Origin: Bacillota bacterium
GTDB taxonomy: Bacteria; Bacillota; Clostridia; Christensenellales; CAG-138
DNA: 60,469 bases
Direction: 5' to 3'
Assembly (NCBI GenBank): GCA_023435025.1
Contig: JAEYSE010000049.1
Span: 1-60,469 of the forward strand
A program made the translations under genes and the position numbers. Every line of letters starts with the position of its first letter. The first letter of the stretch is position 1. Of this stretch, positions 34,516 through 42,759 are shown one piece after another. Under the pieces are notes generated by a model that saw nothing but the letters and a program-made list of their open reading frames with translations, was not told the DNA's origin and did no database searches.

Positions 34516-34762
34516 AATTGCATAATTGCAATGAAAAAGAGGAGTACGTTATCCCGGCAGCAGAGAGGCGGCTTCACCGGCTGAAAGGGCCGCTGGCACA
34601 GGGAAAAACGGAAGGTCGCTTTGGAGCATTTGGGGTGAAACTTAGTAGTCCCAGCGCGTGCACAGCGTTATGGCATGAGAGTGGAGCGTCTTGATTAAAG
34701 ATGCTCAACAAAGGTGGTACCGCGGGTGTTCTTCGTCCTTTGAGGATGAGAACGCCTTTTTT
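34516..34762 (+). promoter_or_regulatory. T-box leader controlling valS
   Basis: The 345-bp gap before valS is a T-box riboregulator. The conserved T-box core AAGGTGGTACCGCG is at 34711-34724. It is followed by a terminator whose arms (about 34725-34740 and 34742-34756) form GGTGTTCTTCGTCCT against AGGATGAGAACGCC, then six T (34757-34762). Stem I carries an AGTA S-turn element (34542-34545) and, on its 3' side, GAAG followed by GTC (34615-34617), a valine codon that fits as specifier. Uncharged tRNA-Val would stabilise the antiterminator and turn valS on. Confidence 0.93.
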
Positions 34763-34798
34763 GTTGCCAAAAGAACTTGACCCAAAGGAGAAAAGCAA

Positions 34799-37429
34799 AT
34801 GGAAATGAACAAGACCTATGACCACAGCGCAGTGGAAAACCGCTGGTATGAGATTTGGGAAAAGAACGGGTATTTCCATGCCGAACCCAATACCGGAAAA
34901 CCGCCCTACACCATCGTGATACCGCCGCCGAATATCACGGGGCAGCTCCACATGGGCCACGCGCTGGACGAAACCTATCAGGACGTACTCACGCGCTACA
35001 AGCGCATGAGCGGCTTTGAAACGCTGTGGCTGCCGGGGACGGACCACGCCTCCATCGCGACGGAGGTAAAAATCGTAGAGCAGATGGCAAAGGAAGGCCT
35101 CACGAAAAAAGACATCGGACGCGAAGCCTTTCTGGAGCGCGCCTGGGCGTGGCGGCGCGAATACGGTGGGCGTATCGTTAACCAGTTGAAAAAGCTGGGC
35201 TCCTCCTGCGATTGGGAACGCGAGCGCTTTACTATGGACGAAGGCTGCAACAAGGCCGTCACCAAGGTGTTCGTTGACCTCTACAACAAAGGGCTCATTT
35301 ATCGGGGAGACCGCATCATCAACTGGTGCCCGGATTGCAAGACCGCGCTTTCAGACGCGGAAGTGGAATATGAGGAGCAGAACAGCTTCCTCTGGCAGGT
35401 GCGGTATGACGCGCCGGACAAGAGCTATTCTATTACCGTGGCCACTACCCGCCCGGAAACCATATTGGGGGATACCGCAATCGCCGTGCATCCGGAGGAT
35501 GAGCGCTATGCCGCGATCGTGGGCAAAAACGTTGTCATCCCTGTATTAGGGCGCGAAATTCCCATCGTGGCCGACGCATACGTGGAAAAGGAATTTGGAA
35601 CCGGTGCCGTGAAGATCACGCCGGCGCACGATCCGAACGACTTTGAAGTCGGCGTGCGCTGCAAGCTTCCCACCCTGCGCGTGTTTACGGACGATGGGCA
35701 CATCAACGAGCTTGGCGGCGCCTACGAAGGCCTGACGCTTTTGGAGTGCCGCAAAAAGTTCGTGGCGGATCTGGAGGCCGCGGGCGCGTTGGTGAAGGTG
35801 GAGCCTTATGCCCACAATGTCGGTACATGCTACCGCTGCCACCACACCGTGGAGCCGCTTGTGAGCAAGCAGTGGTTTGTGGATATGAAGCCTCTCGCCG
35901 CCCCCGCAATCGAGGCCGTGCGCTCGGGGTCAATCAAATTCGTGCCGGAGCGGTTCGACAAGACATACTTCAACTGGATGGACAACATCCGCGATTGGTG
36001 CATTTCCCGCCAGCTGTGGTGGGGCCACCGCATTCCAGCGTACTACTGCGATGCCTGTGGCGAGACGGTGGTGCAGGAAACTGCTCCCTCCGCCTGCCCC
36101 AAGTGCGGGCATAAGGCGTTCCGCCAGGACGAGGATGTGCTGGATACCTGGTTCAGCAGCGGCATGTGGCCGTTTTCCACGCTGGGTTACCCGGAAGAGA
36201 CGGAAGAATTGAAATACTTTTACCCGACCTCCACGCTTGTGACGGGGTACGACATCATATTCTTCTGGGTCGCCCGCATGATCGTGTTTGGTCTGCACGT
36301 GATGAACGAAAAGCCGTTTGATACGGTATACATCCACGGCATCGTGCGGGACAGCCAGGGGAGGAAGATGTCAAAATCCCTGGGCAACGGCATTGACCCC
36401 TTGGAGGTCATTGAAAAGTACGGTGCGGACTCACTGCGCTTCAGCTTACTCACCGGTAACTCCGCAGGCAACGACATGCGTTTTTACTGGGAAAAGGTGG
36501 AGGCCGCGCGCAACTTCTGTAACAAGGTATATAACGCGGCGCGCTTTGTGCTGATGAACCTTGGCGACGAACCGGCGGGGGAAATCAACCCCAAATTGCT
36601 CGACTCCTCCGATAAATGGATACTAAACCGCCTCAACGAAGTGGTGGGCGAGGTCACAACCAATCTTGACGCGTTTGAGCTTGGCCTTGCCGCGCAGAAG
36701 GTCTACGACTTTATCTGGACGGAGTTCTGTGATTGGTACATAGAGATTGCAAAAATACGCCTCTATGGCGAAGACCTGGCGGCAAAGAGCCATGTGCGCG
36801 CTGTGTTACTGCGGGTGCTTGGTGACTCGATGAAGCTTTTACATCCCTTCATGCCGTTTATTACGGAGGAGTTGTATACGCACCTGCCCACTGCTGACCA
36901 AACCGTGATGCTTTCTGACTGGCCCAAAGTGGAGGAGGCGCTTTCTTTCCCAAAAGACGCGCAGGATATGGAAGCCGTCATGGAGCTGATCCGTTCCATC
37001 CGTAACATCCGCGCGGAAATGAATGTGCCGCCCGCAAAGCGCATCAGCGCGGTACTTATTTCAAAGACTGAGCTGGTTCCCGTGTTTGAAAACGCAGGCG
37101 TATACATGAACCGCCTTGCAGGCATCGAACATGTCACAGTTCAGCAGAGCAAGGAAGGCATCCCAGCGAACGCCGTTTCCGTGGTGTGCTCCGCCGTGGA
37201 AGCGTTTATCCCGCTTGCGGAACTTGTGGATATTGAAAAGGAACGCGAGCGCGTTGCCAAAGAAATTTCCCGCATGCAAGGAGAAATTGACCGAGCTGCC
37301 GGAAAGCTCAACAACCCGGGCTTTGTAGCAAAAGCGCCGCAGCGTATCATTGAGGAAGAGCAGGGCAAGCTTCAAACCGCCCAGGAGATGCTGGAGAAGC
37401 TTCAAAACCGCCTGAAGGACATCGGCTAG
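34799..37429 (+). CDS. valS: valyl-tRNA synthetase
   Basis: 876 aa, standard ValRS length. Class I motifs: PPPNITGQLHMGHAL (HIGH-type, about 43-51), editing domain (about 190-340), GRKMSKSLGNGIDP (KMSKS, about 520), anticodon-binding domain, and a C-terminal coiled coil (about 810-876; ERERVAKEISRMQGEIDRA) that clamps tRNA. AAAGGAG is 8 bp before the ATG. Controlled by the upstream T-box and closed by a strong terminator. Confidence 0.98.
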   Translation: MEMNKTYDHSAVENRWYEIWEKNGYFHAEPNTGKPPYTIVIPPPNITGQLHMGHALDETYQDVLTRYKRMSGFETLWLPGTDHASIATEVKIVEQMAKEGLTKKDIGREAFLERAWAWRREYGGRIVNQLKKLGSSCDWERERFTMDEGCNKAVTKVFVDLYNKGLIYRGDRIINWCPDCKTALSDAEVEYEEQNSFLWQVRYDAPDKSYSITVATTRPETILGDTAIAVHPEDERYAAIVGKNVVIPVLGREIPIVADAYVEKEFGTGAVKITPAHDPNDFEVGVRCKLPTLRVFTDDGHINELGGAYEGLTLLECRKKFVADLEAAGALVKVEPYAHNVGTCYRCHHTVEPLVSKQWFVDMKPLAAPAIEAVRSGSIKFVPERFDKTYFNWMDNIRDWCISRQLWWGHRIPAYYCDACGETVVQETAPSACPKCGHKAFRQDEDVLDTWFSSGMWPFSTLGYPEETEELKYFYPTSTLVTGYDIIFFWVARMIVFGLHVMNEKPFDTVYIHGIVRDSQGRKMSKSLGNGIDPLEVIEKYGADSLRFSLLTGNSAGNDMRFYWEKVEAARNFCNKVYNAARFVLMNLGDEPAGEINPKLLDSSDKWILNRLNEVVGEVTTNLDAFELGLAAQKVYDFIWTEFCDWYIEIAKIRLYGEDLAAKSHVRAVLLRVLGDSMKLLHPFMPFITEELYTHLPTADQTVMLSDWPKVEEALSFPKDAQDMEAVMELIRSIRNIRAEMNVPPAKRISAVLISKTELVPVFENAGVYMNRLAGIEHVTVQQSKEGIPANAVSVVCSAVEAFIPLAELVDIEKERERVAKEISRMQGEIDRAAGKLNNPGFVAKAPQRIIEEEQGKLQTAQEMLEKLQNRLKDIG

Positions 37430-37451
37430 CCCCTAAGAAAAGGCCTTATGT

Positions 37452-37486
37452 AAAGCGCGCAATTTCAGAACAATTGCGCGCTTTTT
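37452..37486 (+). terminator. rho-independent terminator after valS
   Basis: AAAGCGCGCAATT (37452-37464) pairs with AATTGCGCGCTTT (37472-37484), loop TCAGAAC, then a T run to 37486. Confidence 0.93.
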
Positions 37487-37508
37487 CGTGTTTTTATACG
37501 CGAATTGG

Positions 37509-37537
37509 TTGCGCGTATCCAATACGTTGGGTATAAT
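37509..37537 (+). promoter_or_regulatory. promoter of glyA
   Basis: TTGCGC (37509-37514), 17 bp, TATAAT (37532-37537). Confidence 0.75.
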
Positions 37538-37550
37538 GGGTAGCAAGCGC

Positions 37551-37614
37551 GGCACAAATTGCCACGGTACAAACGCAATACTGCCTGAATACGGCAATGA
37601 CGCACTGCAGGCAG
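37551..37614 (+). other. structured glyA leader: two stem-loops
   Basis: GGCA (37551-37554) with TGCC (37560-37563), and CTGCCTG (37581-37587) with CAGGCAG (37608-37614). The second ends 7 nt before the AAAAGGAG ribosome site. It matches no riboswitch class I know. Confidence 0.4.
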
Positions 37615-37638
37615 ACGAATGAAAAGGAGAAAATGTCC

Positions 37639-38877
37639 ATGATACAGTTCAACCTCATTCGCGCAACGGATCCCGAAATTGCGGACGCCATGGCTTTGGA
37701 GCTTGGCCGCCAGCGGGATCATCTTGAGTTGATCGCATCCGAGAACTTTGTTTCCGAAGCCGTCATGGCTGCCCTGGGTAGCCATTTGACGAATAAATAT
37801 GCAGAGGGATACCCCGGTAAGCGCTACTATGGGGGCTGTGAATTCGTGGATGTCGCGGAGGAGCTTGCCCGAAGCAGAGCCAAGCAGCTCTTTGGCGCAG
37901 AACACGCAAACGTGCAGCCTCATTCCGGCGCGCAGGCGAACATCGCCGTGTACTTTGCGCTCTTAAATCCCGGGGATACGATATTGGGCATGAACCTATC
38001 CCATGGCGGGCATCTGACCCACGGCAGCCCCGTCAACATGAGCGGAAAATATTTCAACATCGTGCCCTATGGCGTCAACAAAGAGACCGAACAGATCGAT
38101 TATGCTGAACTTGAGCACCTCGCTTTGGAGCATAAACCCAAAATGATCGTCGCGGGCGCTAGCGCATATCCGCGCGCAATCGATTTTGCGCGCATCTCTG
38201 ATGTCGCAAAGTCTATCGGTGCGTACTTTATGGTGGACATGGCGCATATCGCGGGCCTTGTCGCCGCAGGGCTTCACATGAACCCCGTGCCTTACGCAGA
38301 CGTCGTCACCTCAACAACGCACAAGACCCTGCGTGGGCCGCGCGGTGGGCTGATCCTCTGCAGGGAAGGGTTGGCAAAGGAAATAGATAAAGCCATATTC
38401 CCCGGCACGCAGGGAGGTCCCCTCATGCATACCATCGCTGGGAAGGCCATCTGCTTCCATGAAGCGTTGCAGCCTTCCTTTAAAGCGTATCAGCAGCAGA
38501 TCATATTCAACGCGAAAACGTTGGGCGATTCGCTGACTTCAGCGGGCGTTCGGCTGGTTTCCGGCGGTACGGACAACCATATGATGCTCGTGGATCTTAC
38601 GCCGAAAAACCGCACCGGCAAAGAAGTGGAAAAGCTTTTGGACGCGGCGCACATCACGGTAAATAAAAACACCATTCCGTTTGAAACGCTCAGCCCCTTT
38701 GTCACAAGTGGTATCCGCATCGGAACGCCTGCGGTCACAAGCCGCGGTATGAAGGAAGCCGAAATGAAGGTGATCGGCGAGCTGATCGCTTCCATTATAG
38801 ATGGCGGGGAAGGCGCGGTGGATGCTGTTAAGGCGGAAGTGATTGCATTGACAAAAGAGTTCCCGCTTTACGAATAA
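37639..38877 (+). CDS. glyA: serine hydroxymethyltransferase
   Basis: 412 aa. It interconverts serine and glycine with transfer of a one-carbon unit to tetrahydrofolate. PLP-binding Lys 229 lies in STTHKTLRGPRGG; other motifs are LIASENFVS, NKYAEGYPGKRYYGG and FPGTQGGPLMHTIAGKA. ATG 37639 has AAAAGGAG with 9-bp spacing; ATG 37633 is too close to it. Monocistronic: own promoter and terminator. Confidence 0.97.
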   Translation: MIQFNLIRATDPEIADAMALELGRQRDHLELIASENFVSEAVMAALGSHLTNKYAEGYPGKRYYGGCEFVDVAEELARSRAKQLFGAEHANVQPHSGAQANIAVYFALLNPGDTILGMNLSHGGHLTHGSPVNMSGKYFNIVPYGVNKETEQIDYAELEHLALEHKPKMIVAGASAYPRAIDFARISDVAKSIGAYFMVDMAHIAGLVAAGLHMNPVPYADVVTSTTHKTLRGPRGGLILCREGLAKEIDKAIFPGTQGGPLMHTIAGKAICFHEALQPSFKAYQQQIIFNAKTLGDSLTSAGVRLVSGGTDNHMMLVDLTPKNRTGKEVEKLLDAAHITVNKNTIPFETLSPFVTSGIRIGTPAVTSRGMKEAEMKVIGELIASIIDGGEGAVDAVKAEVIALTKEFPLYE

Positions 38878-38937
38878 CGAAAATCCCAAATTTTCAAGTA
38901 AACGCAGATAGATACTTTGGGCTTTATCGGCGGACTT

Positions 38938-38959
38938 AGGCGGCTTAGGCCGCCTTTTT
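38938..38959 (+). terminator. terminator after glyA
   Basis: GGCGGC (38939-38944), loop TTAG, GCCGCC (38949-38954), followed by five T. Confidence 0.88.
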
Positions 38960-39001
38960 GTTGCACGGAACAAATCCCCAGCAAAAGCATCAACATTTTA
39001 T

Positions 39002-39030
39002 TTGACACCCTGCACAAACTATGCTACAGT
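39002..39030 (+). promoter_or_regulatory. promoter of iscR-iscS-iscU
   Basis: TTGACA (39002-39007), 17 bp, TACAGT (39025-39030); start near 39037. Confidence 0.8.
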
Positions 39031-39043
39031 TGTATCGAAATAA

Positions 39044-39064
39044 ATCCGACTAATTTGGTTGGAT
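39044..39064 (+). promoter_or_regulatory. candidate IscR operator
   Basis: A 21-bp imperfect palindrome, ATCCGAC...GTTGGAT with centre TAATTTG, lies just after the predicted transcription start and before the iscR ribosome site. The position fits autorepression by the Rrf2-family product of the next gene. Confidence 0.6.
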
Positions 39065-39082
39065 ATTTAAGGAATGATCGAT

Positions 39083-39529
39083 GTGAAGCTTTCCACGCGC
39101 GGACGTTATGGCATCAAAGCCATGGTGGATTTGGCAGTGGAATACGGAAGCGGGCCGGTCAGCGCGACAACGCTCGCAAACCTGCAGGGCGTATCACTTG
39201 CGTATTTGGAGCAGCTGATTGCCTCGCTCAAAAAGGCGAAGCTTATTGAATCCGTTCGCGGTGTGCAGGGCGGGTATACTTTGGCGCGCAGGCCGGAAGA
39301 GATTACCGTAAACGAGGTGTTAAAGGCGCTCGAAGGCAGTACCACGGTTGTGGACTGCGTGAGCCGCCAGACAGCCGGTTGCGAGCACGCCTGCACATGT
39401 TCCGCGCGCCCGCTGTGGCTTAAGCTGCAAAACCGGATTGATGCGGTGCTGGATGAAACCACAATCAAAGACATGGCTGAAGATTATATTTTACAGATGA
39501 GGCGAACGACACATGAGAGTTTATCTTGA
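39083..39529 (+). CDS. iscR: Rrf2/IscR-family Fe-S cluster regulator
   Basis: 148 aa. GTG 39083 is preferred over ATG 39074: AAGGA (39069-39073) is 9 bp away and the protein then starts MKLSTRGRYGIKAM as in the family. N-terminal winged helix with QGVSLAYLEQLIASLKKAKLIESVRGVQGGY. Cys 92, 100, 104 and 106 form a C-x7-C-x3-C-x-C array suited to a labile cluster (E. coli IscR uses Cys 92, 98 and 104). It probably represses the isc genes when cluster-loaded. The reading frame overlaps iscS by 17 bp. Confidence 0.9.
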   Translation: MKLSTRGRYGIKAMVDLAVEYGSGPVSATTLANLQGVSLAYLEQLIASLKKAKLIESVRGVQGGYTLARRPEEITVNEVLKALEGSTTVVDCVSRQTAGCEHACTCSARPLWLKLQNRIDAVLDETTIKDMAEDYILQMRRTTHESLS

Positions 39530-40679
39530 CAACGCTGCTACCACATCCGTTAAGCCGGAAGTGCTTGACGCCATGCTGCCGTATTTTACGAAGTATTTTG
39601 GCAACCCGTCCAGCTTGCACGGCTACGCACGCGAGGCATTGGCGGGCATTGACAATGCTAGATTGCAGGTTGCCCGGGCTCTTAACGCAAACCCGGAAGA
39701 AATCATTTTTACCGGCTGCGGCACGGAGAGCGACAATATGGTACTGCGCGGCGTAGCGCAGCGTTACTCGAAAAAGGGCAAACACATCATCACCACTGCC
39801 ATCGAACACCACGCCATATTGCACACGGCCGAAATGCTTGAAAAAGAGCTGGGTTATGAAGTGACATACCTTCCGGTGGACGAATACGGCAGGGTAACGG
39901 CGCAGCAGGTAGCGGAAGCTATCCGTCCGGATACAATACTCGTCAGCGTTATGTTCGCAAACAACGAAGTCGGCACGATCATGCCGATTGCCGAAATTGG
40001 TGCTGTGTGCCGCTCTAAAAACGTACTTTTCCATACGGACGCCGTGCAGGCTGTGGGACATGTTCCCATAGACGTACGGGCCATGAATATCGATTTTCTC
40101 TCGCTTTCCGCGCATAAGTTCCACGGCCCCAAAGGCGTGGGCGTATTGTATATGAAAAAAGGACTGCGTTTGCCTTCCTTCCTTACGGGCGGTGGGCAGG
40201 AGAAGAACCGCCGCGCCGGAACAGAAAACGTGGCCGGAATCGTTGGGCTGGGCAAGGCCATTGAGCTTGCCACAGGCAACATCGAAAACGTCAACCGCGA
40301 ACTGCTTCGCCTGCGCGAGAAGCTGACTGCAGGCATCAAGGATCGCATCCCCGAAGTCAAGCTCAACGGCCACCCGACCGAGCGCCTGCCAAACAACGTG
40401 AACTTCAGCATCCGCTATATTGAAGGCGAAGGTATGCTGCTGCTGCTTGACCTGCAGGGTATTGCCGCCTCAAGCGGCTCCGCGTGCACCTCCGGTTCGT
40501 TGGACCCTTCCCATGTTCTTTTAGCCATGGGCATCCCTCACGAGATTGCGCACGGCTCACTGAGGCTGACGCTTTCGGATGAAACCACCGAGGAAGAAAT
40601 TGATTACGTGCTTGACGTGCTGCCCAACGTGGTAGAGCGGTTGCGGAACATGTCCCCCTTATACAATACCGTGCATTGA
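39513..40679 (+). CDS. iscS: cysteine desulfurase IscS/NifS
   Basis: 388 aa. A PLP enzyme that removes sulfur from cysteine for Fe-S cluster assembly. Starts MRVYLDNAATTSVKPEV. PLP Lys 202 in SAHKFHGPKGVG; GGGQEKNRRAGTENV; the mobile-loop catalytic Cys 325 in SSGSACTSGSLDPSHV. The loop is the long IscS/NifS type, able to hand sulfur to the scaffold protein encoded 10 bp downstream. Translationally coupled to iscR. Confidence 0.96.
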   Translation: MRVYLDNAATTSVKPEVLDAMLPYFTKYFGNPSSLHGYAREALAGIDNARLQVARALNANPEEIIFTGCGTESDNMVLRGVAQRYSKKGKHIITTAIEHHAILHTAEMLEKELGYEVTYLPVDEYGRVTAQQVAEAIRPDTILVSVMFANNEVGTIMPIAEIGAVCRSKNVLFHTDAVQAVGHVPIDVRAMNIDFLSLSAHKFHGPKGVGVLYMKKGLRLPSFLTGGGQEKNRRAGTENVAGIVGLGKAIELATGNIENVNRELLRLREKLTAGIKDRIPEVKLNGHPTERLPNNVNFSIRYIEGEGMLLLLDLQGIAASSGSACTSGSLDPSHVLLAMGIPHEIAHGSLRLTLSDETTEEEIDYVLDVLPNVVERLRNMSPLYNTVH

Positions 40680-40689
40680 GGTGAAAACG

Positions 40690-41070
40690 ATGTATACAGA
40701 AAAGGTTTTGGATCATTTTGAACATCCCCGCAATGTGGGCGAACTGCCGGATTACAACGGCGTCGGCATGGTCGGCAACGCAAAATGCGGCGATATCATG
40801 AAAATGTTCATTAAGGTAAACGACGAAGATGTGATTGAGGACGTCAGTTTCAAGACGTTTGGCTGCGGCGCCGCAATCGCCACTTCCTCCATGGCCACCG
40901 AGATGATAAAGGGCAAAAAGGTGGAGGACGCGCTGAAGCTTACCAATTCCGCTGTTGTGGAAGCGCTTGAGGGCCTTCCGCCGCAGAAGATCCATTGTTC
41001 AGTGCTTGCCGAAGAAGCTGTTAAGGCTGCAATCGAGGATTACCAGAAGAAAAAAGCCTCAGGCCAATAA
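40690..41070 (+). CDS. iscU: Fe-S cluster scaffold IscU/NifU-N
   Basis: 126 aa. GAGGTG precedes ATG 40690; an earlier in-frame GTG at 40681 overlaps that ribosome site. The three cluster-ligand cysteines are in NAKCGDIM (about 36), FGCGAAIATSS (about 61) and KIHCSVLAEEA (about 104), with the conserved Asp after the first. This is the clostridial short form, starting MYTEKVLDHFEHPRNVGE. Last gene of the isc unit; a terminator follows. Confidence 0.95.
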   Translation: MYTEKVLDHFEHPRNVGELPDYNGVGMVGNAKCGDIMKMFIKVNDEDVIEDVSFKTFGCGAAIATSSMATEMIKGKKVEDALKLTNSAVVEALEGLPPQKIHCSVLAEEAVKAAIEDYQKKKASGQ

Positions 41071-41083
41071 TACGCTAATATCA

Positions 41084-41107
41084 AAAGCCCCGTTTGGGGC
41101 TTTTTTT
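41084..41107 (+). terminator. terminator after iscU
   Basis: AAAGCCCC (41084-41091), loop GTTT, GGGGCTTT (41096-41103), T run to 41107. Confidence 0.93.
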
Positions 41108-41167
41108 GTTTCACTTGATTTTTTATACAATTTTAAATGTATCCGCCAATGGTGACAACAGTTTCTA

Positions 41168-41197
41168 TCATAGCTTCACATATGCTTCGACATACTA
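41168..41197 (+). promoter_or_regulatory. possible forespore sigma (sigma-G-like) promoter
   Basis: TCATA (41168-41172), 18 bp, CATACTA (41191-41197), close to the sigma-G consensus of Bacillus (G-[TC]-A-T-[AG] and CAT-N-[ACT]-TA). No good sigma-A site is seen before the small gene at 41268. Confidence 0.3.
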
Positions 41198-41267
41198 ATT
41201 CCATACGGCTCTGTGCATCGCACCAGCCTTAACATAGAGTCCAATCCGGCGGAAAGGAGAAAACTGT

Positions 41268-41432
41268 ATGCGGACACTGACACTGGGCCTTGGCGTCGGC
41301 ATGATCGCAGGGGTAGCGATGGCAACGGTAGCGATCAACTCGATGTACCCCGATATACCCAAGCGGATGATGCGGGACGGCAGGCGGCTTGTGCGCAGCA
41401 CGAGGCGCACGATCGGCAACATCATGGGATAG
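41268..41432 (+). CDS. small single-pass membrane protein, 54 aa
   Basis: ATG 41268 lies 8 bp after GGAAAGGAG. Residues 3-25 form one membrane helix rich in Gly/Ala/Met (TLGLGVGMIAGVAMATVAI), followed by a strongly basic tail (PKRMMRDGRRLVRSTRRTIG). It has its own terminator. I recognise no family; small proteins of this build (YtxH-like or spore-associated) are common in Firmicutes. Ribosome site, termination and codon pattern support a real gene; function is unknown. Confidence 0.75.
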   Translation: MRTLTLGLGVGMIAGVAMATVAINSMYPDIPKRMMRDGRRLVRSTRRTIGNIMG

Positions 41433-41441
41433 GATGGAAAT

Positions 41442-41466
41442 GGCCCGCAAGCTGCGGGCCGTTTCT
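41442..41466 (+). terminator. terminator after the 54-aa protein gene
   Basis: GGCCCGCA (41442-41449), loop AGC, TGCGGGCC (41453-41460), then GTTTCTTT. Confidence 0.85.
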
Positions 41467-41470
41467 TTAT

Positions 41471-41499
41471 TTGAAAAAGCGTTTATTTTAGTGTATAAT
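41471..41499 (+). promoter_or_regulatory. sigma-A promoter of ireB and following genes
   Basis: TTGAAA (41471-41476), 17 bp, TATAAT (41494-41499). Confidence 0.85.
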
Positions 41500-41531
41500 G
41501 CTATAGGTTACTTGATAGGGGGTACATTGGT

Positions 41532-41807
41532 ATGACCGATCAAACACACGGAACTATGCAGTTTCAACTTCCCAAGGACAGGCGTGCCGCCAATGAGGTG
41601 CTCATGACGGTATATTCCGCCATGAAGGAAAAGGGGTATGATCCGGTCAACCAAATCGTCGGATACTTGCTTTCCGGGGATCCTACCTACATCACCAGCC
41701 ACAACAATGCGCGCTACCTGATCAGCCGCCTGGAGCGGGACGAGCTAATTGAGGAACTGGTCCGCTTCTATGTGGAGGTCAACTCAGCGGCGGAGCAGAA
41801 TAGTTGA
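41532..41807 (+). CDS. ireB: IreB family regulatory phosphoprotein (DUF965)
   Basis: 91 aa. The family core is nearly complete: VLMTVYSAMKEKGYDPVNQIVGYLLSGDPTYITSHNNAR then LISRLERDELIEELVRFY. In Enterococcus, IreB is phosphorylated by the PASTA kinase IreK on N-terminal threonines and modulates cephalosporin resistance; Thr 2, 5 and 8 are available here. Clostridial genomes usually have ireB next to ruvX and a DUF1292 gene, as here, except for an aldo/keto reductase gene inserted between. Its TGA overlaps the TTG start of that gene. Confidence 0.93.
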   Translation: MTDQTHGTMQFQLPKDRRAANEVLMTVYSAMKEKGYDPVNQIVGYLLSGDPTYITSHNNARYLISRLERDELIEELVRFYVEVNSAAEQNS

Positions 41808-42748
41808 ACCATGCAAGTTTGGGCGGCACGGGCATTCGGGTCTCCCGCCTGTGCTTTGGAACGCTTACTATGGGGCCTTTGCAACGGAACCTGCCTCTTT
41901 CAACAGGGGCAGGTCTTTTGGATTTTGCGTTCTCCTTGGGTGTGAATTTTCTGGATACTGCCGAGTTATACGGCACTTATCCGTATATCAAAGAGGCCCT
42001 CAAATGTAAGGCAGACGCCGTAGTATGCACCAAATCCTATTCGTATGACACAAAGACGGCGGAAGCAAGCTTTCGCGCTGCAGTGGAAGGAATAGGTAGG
42101 GAATATATCGATATCTTCCTTCTGCATGAGCAGGAAAGCGAGCATACCATCCGCGGACATTGGGAAGCGGTGGAATACTTTTTAAAGAAAAAGCGTGAAG
42201 GGCAAATCGGGGCGGTCGGCCTTTCCACCCACCACATTGCGGCGGTACGCGCTGCGAAAGAGTACCCGGAGCTTGAAATTGTATTTCCGTTGTATAATAA
42301 GACAGGTCTGGGCATTGCGGATGGTACGGCTGAAGAAATGCTGCGGGAAATCCGTAACATCCATGCACAAAACAAAGGCGTGTTAAGTATGAAGCCTTTG
42401 GGCGGCGGCCATTTGATAGGGGAACGTGAAGAGGCGCTGCGCTTTGTATTAAACGAGCCAAGCATTGCGTCCATAGCGATTGGCATGCAGACAAGGGATG
42501 AGGTTGCTTATAACTGCGCCATATTTTCGGGAGAAACACCTGACGCCGCGTTATCGAGCCGTATCAGCGCACAGCCGCGCAACCTTGTCATACAAGATTG
42601 GTGCGAAGGCTGCGGCGCCTGCGTCAAGCGGTGCAAAAACCGCGCAATGAGCCTGATAGGCGGGAAAGCGAAAGTAAACGAGAACTTGTGTGCCCGTTGC
42701 GGCTATTGTGCCGCGACGTGCCCGCAGTTTTGCATAAAAGTAATATAG
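41804..42748 (+). CDS. aldo/keto reductase fused to a 2[4Fe-4S] ferredoxin domain
   Basis: 314 aa. TTG start at 41804 overlaps the ireB stop (TTGA), with CGGAG upstream. TIM-barrel aldo/keto reductase (about 1-255) with catalytic residues visible: D in FLDTAELYG with Y, K in VVCTKSYS, H in FLLHEQ. C-terminal ferredoxin domain (about 262-314): CEGCGACVKRC and CARCGYCAATCPQFC, two complete four-cysteine motifs. Such fusions occur in anaerobes and probably couple ferredoxin to substrate reduction; the substrate is unknown. Confidence 0.9.
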   Translation: MNHASLGGTGIRVSRLCFGTLTMGPLQRNLPLSTGAGLLDFAFSLGVNFLDTAELYGTYPYIKEALKCKADAVVCTKSYSYDTKTAEASFRAAVEGIGREYIDIFLLHEQESEHTIRGHWEAVEYFLKKKREGQIGAVGLSTHHIAAVRAAKEYPELEIVFPLYNKTGLGIADGTAEEMLREIRNIHAQNKGVLSMKPLGGGHLIGEREEALRFVLNEPSIASIAIGMQTRDEVAYNCAIFSGETPDAALSSRISAQPRNLVIQDWCEGCGACVKRCKNRAMSLIGGKAKVNENLCARCGYCAATCPQFCIKVI

Positions 42749-42759
42749 GGGGGGGCCAT

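Noticed and set aside
39465..40373. Minus-strand open frame of 302 codons opposite iscS
   Set aside because: Antisense to a complete IscS with all catalytic residues; composition-driven shadow.
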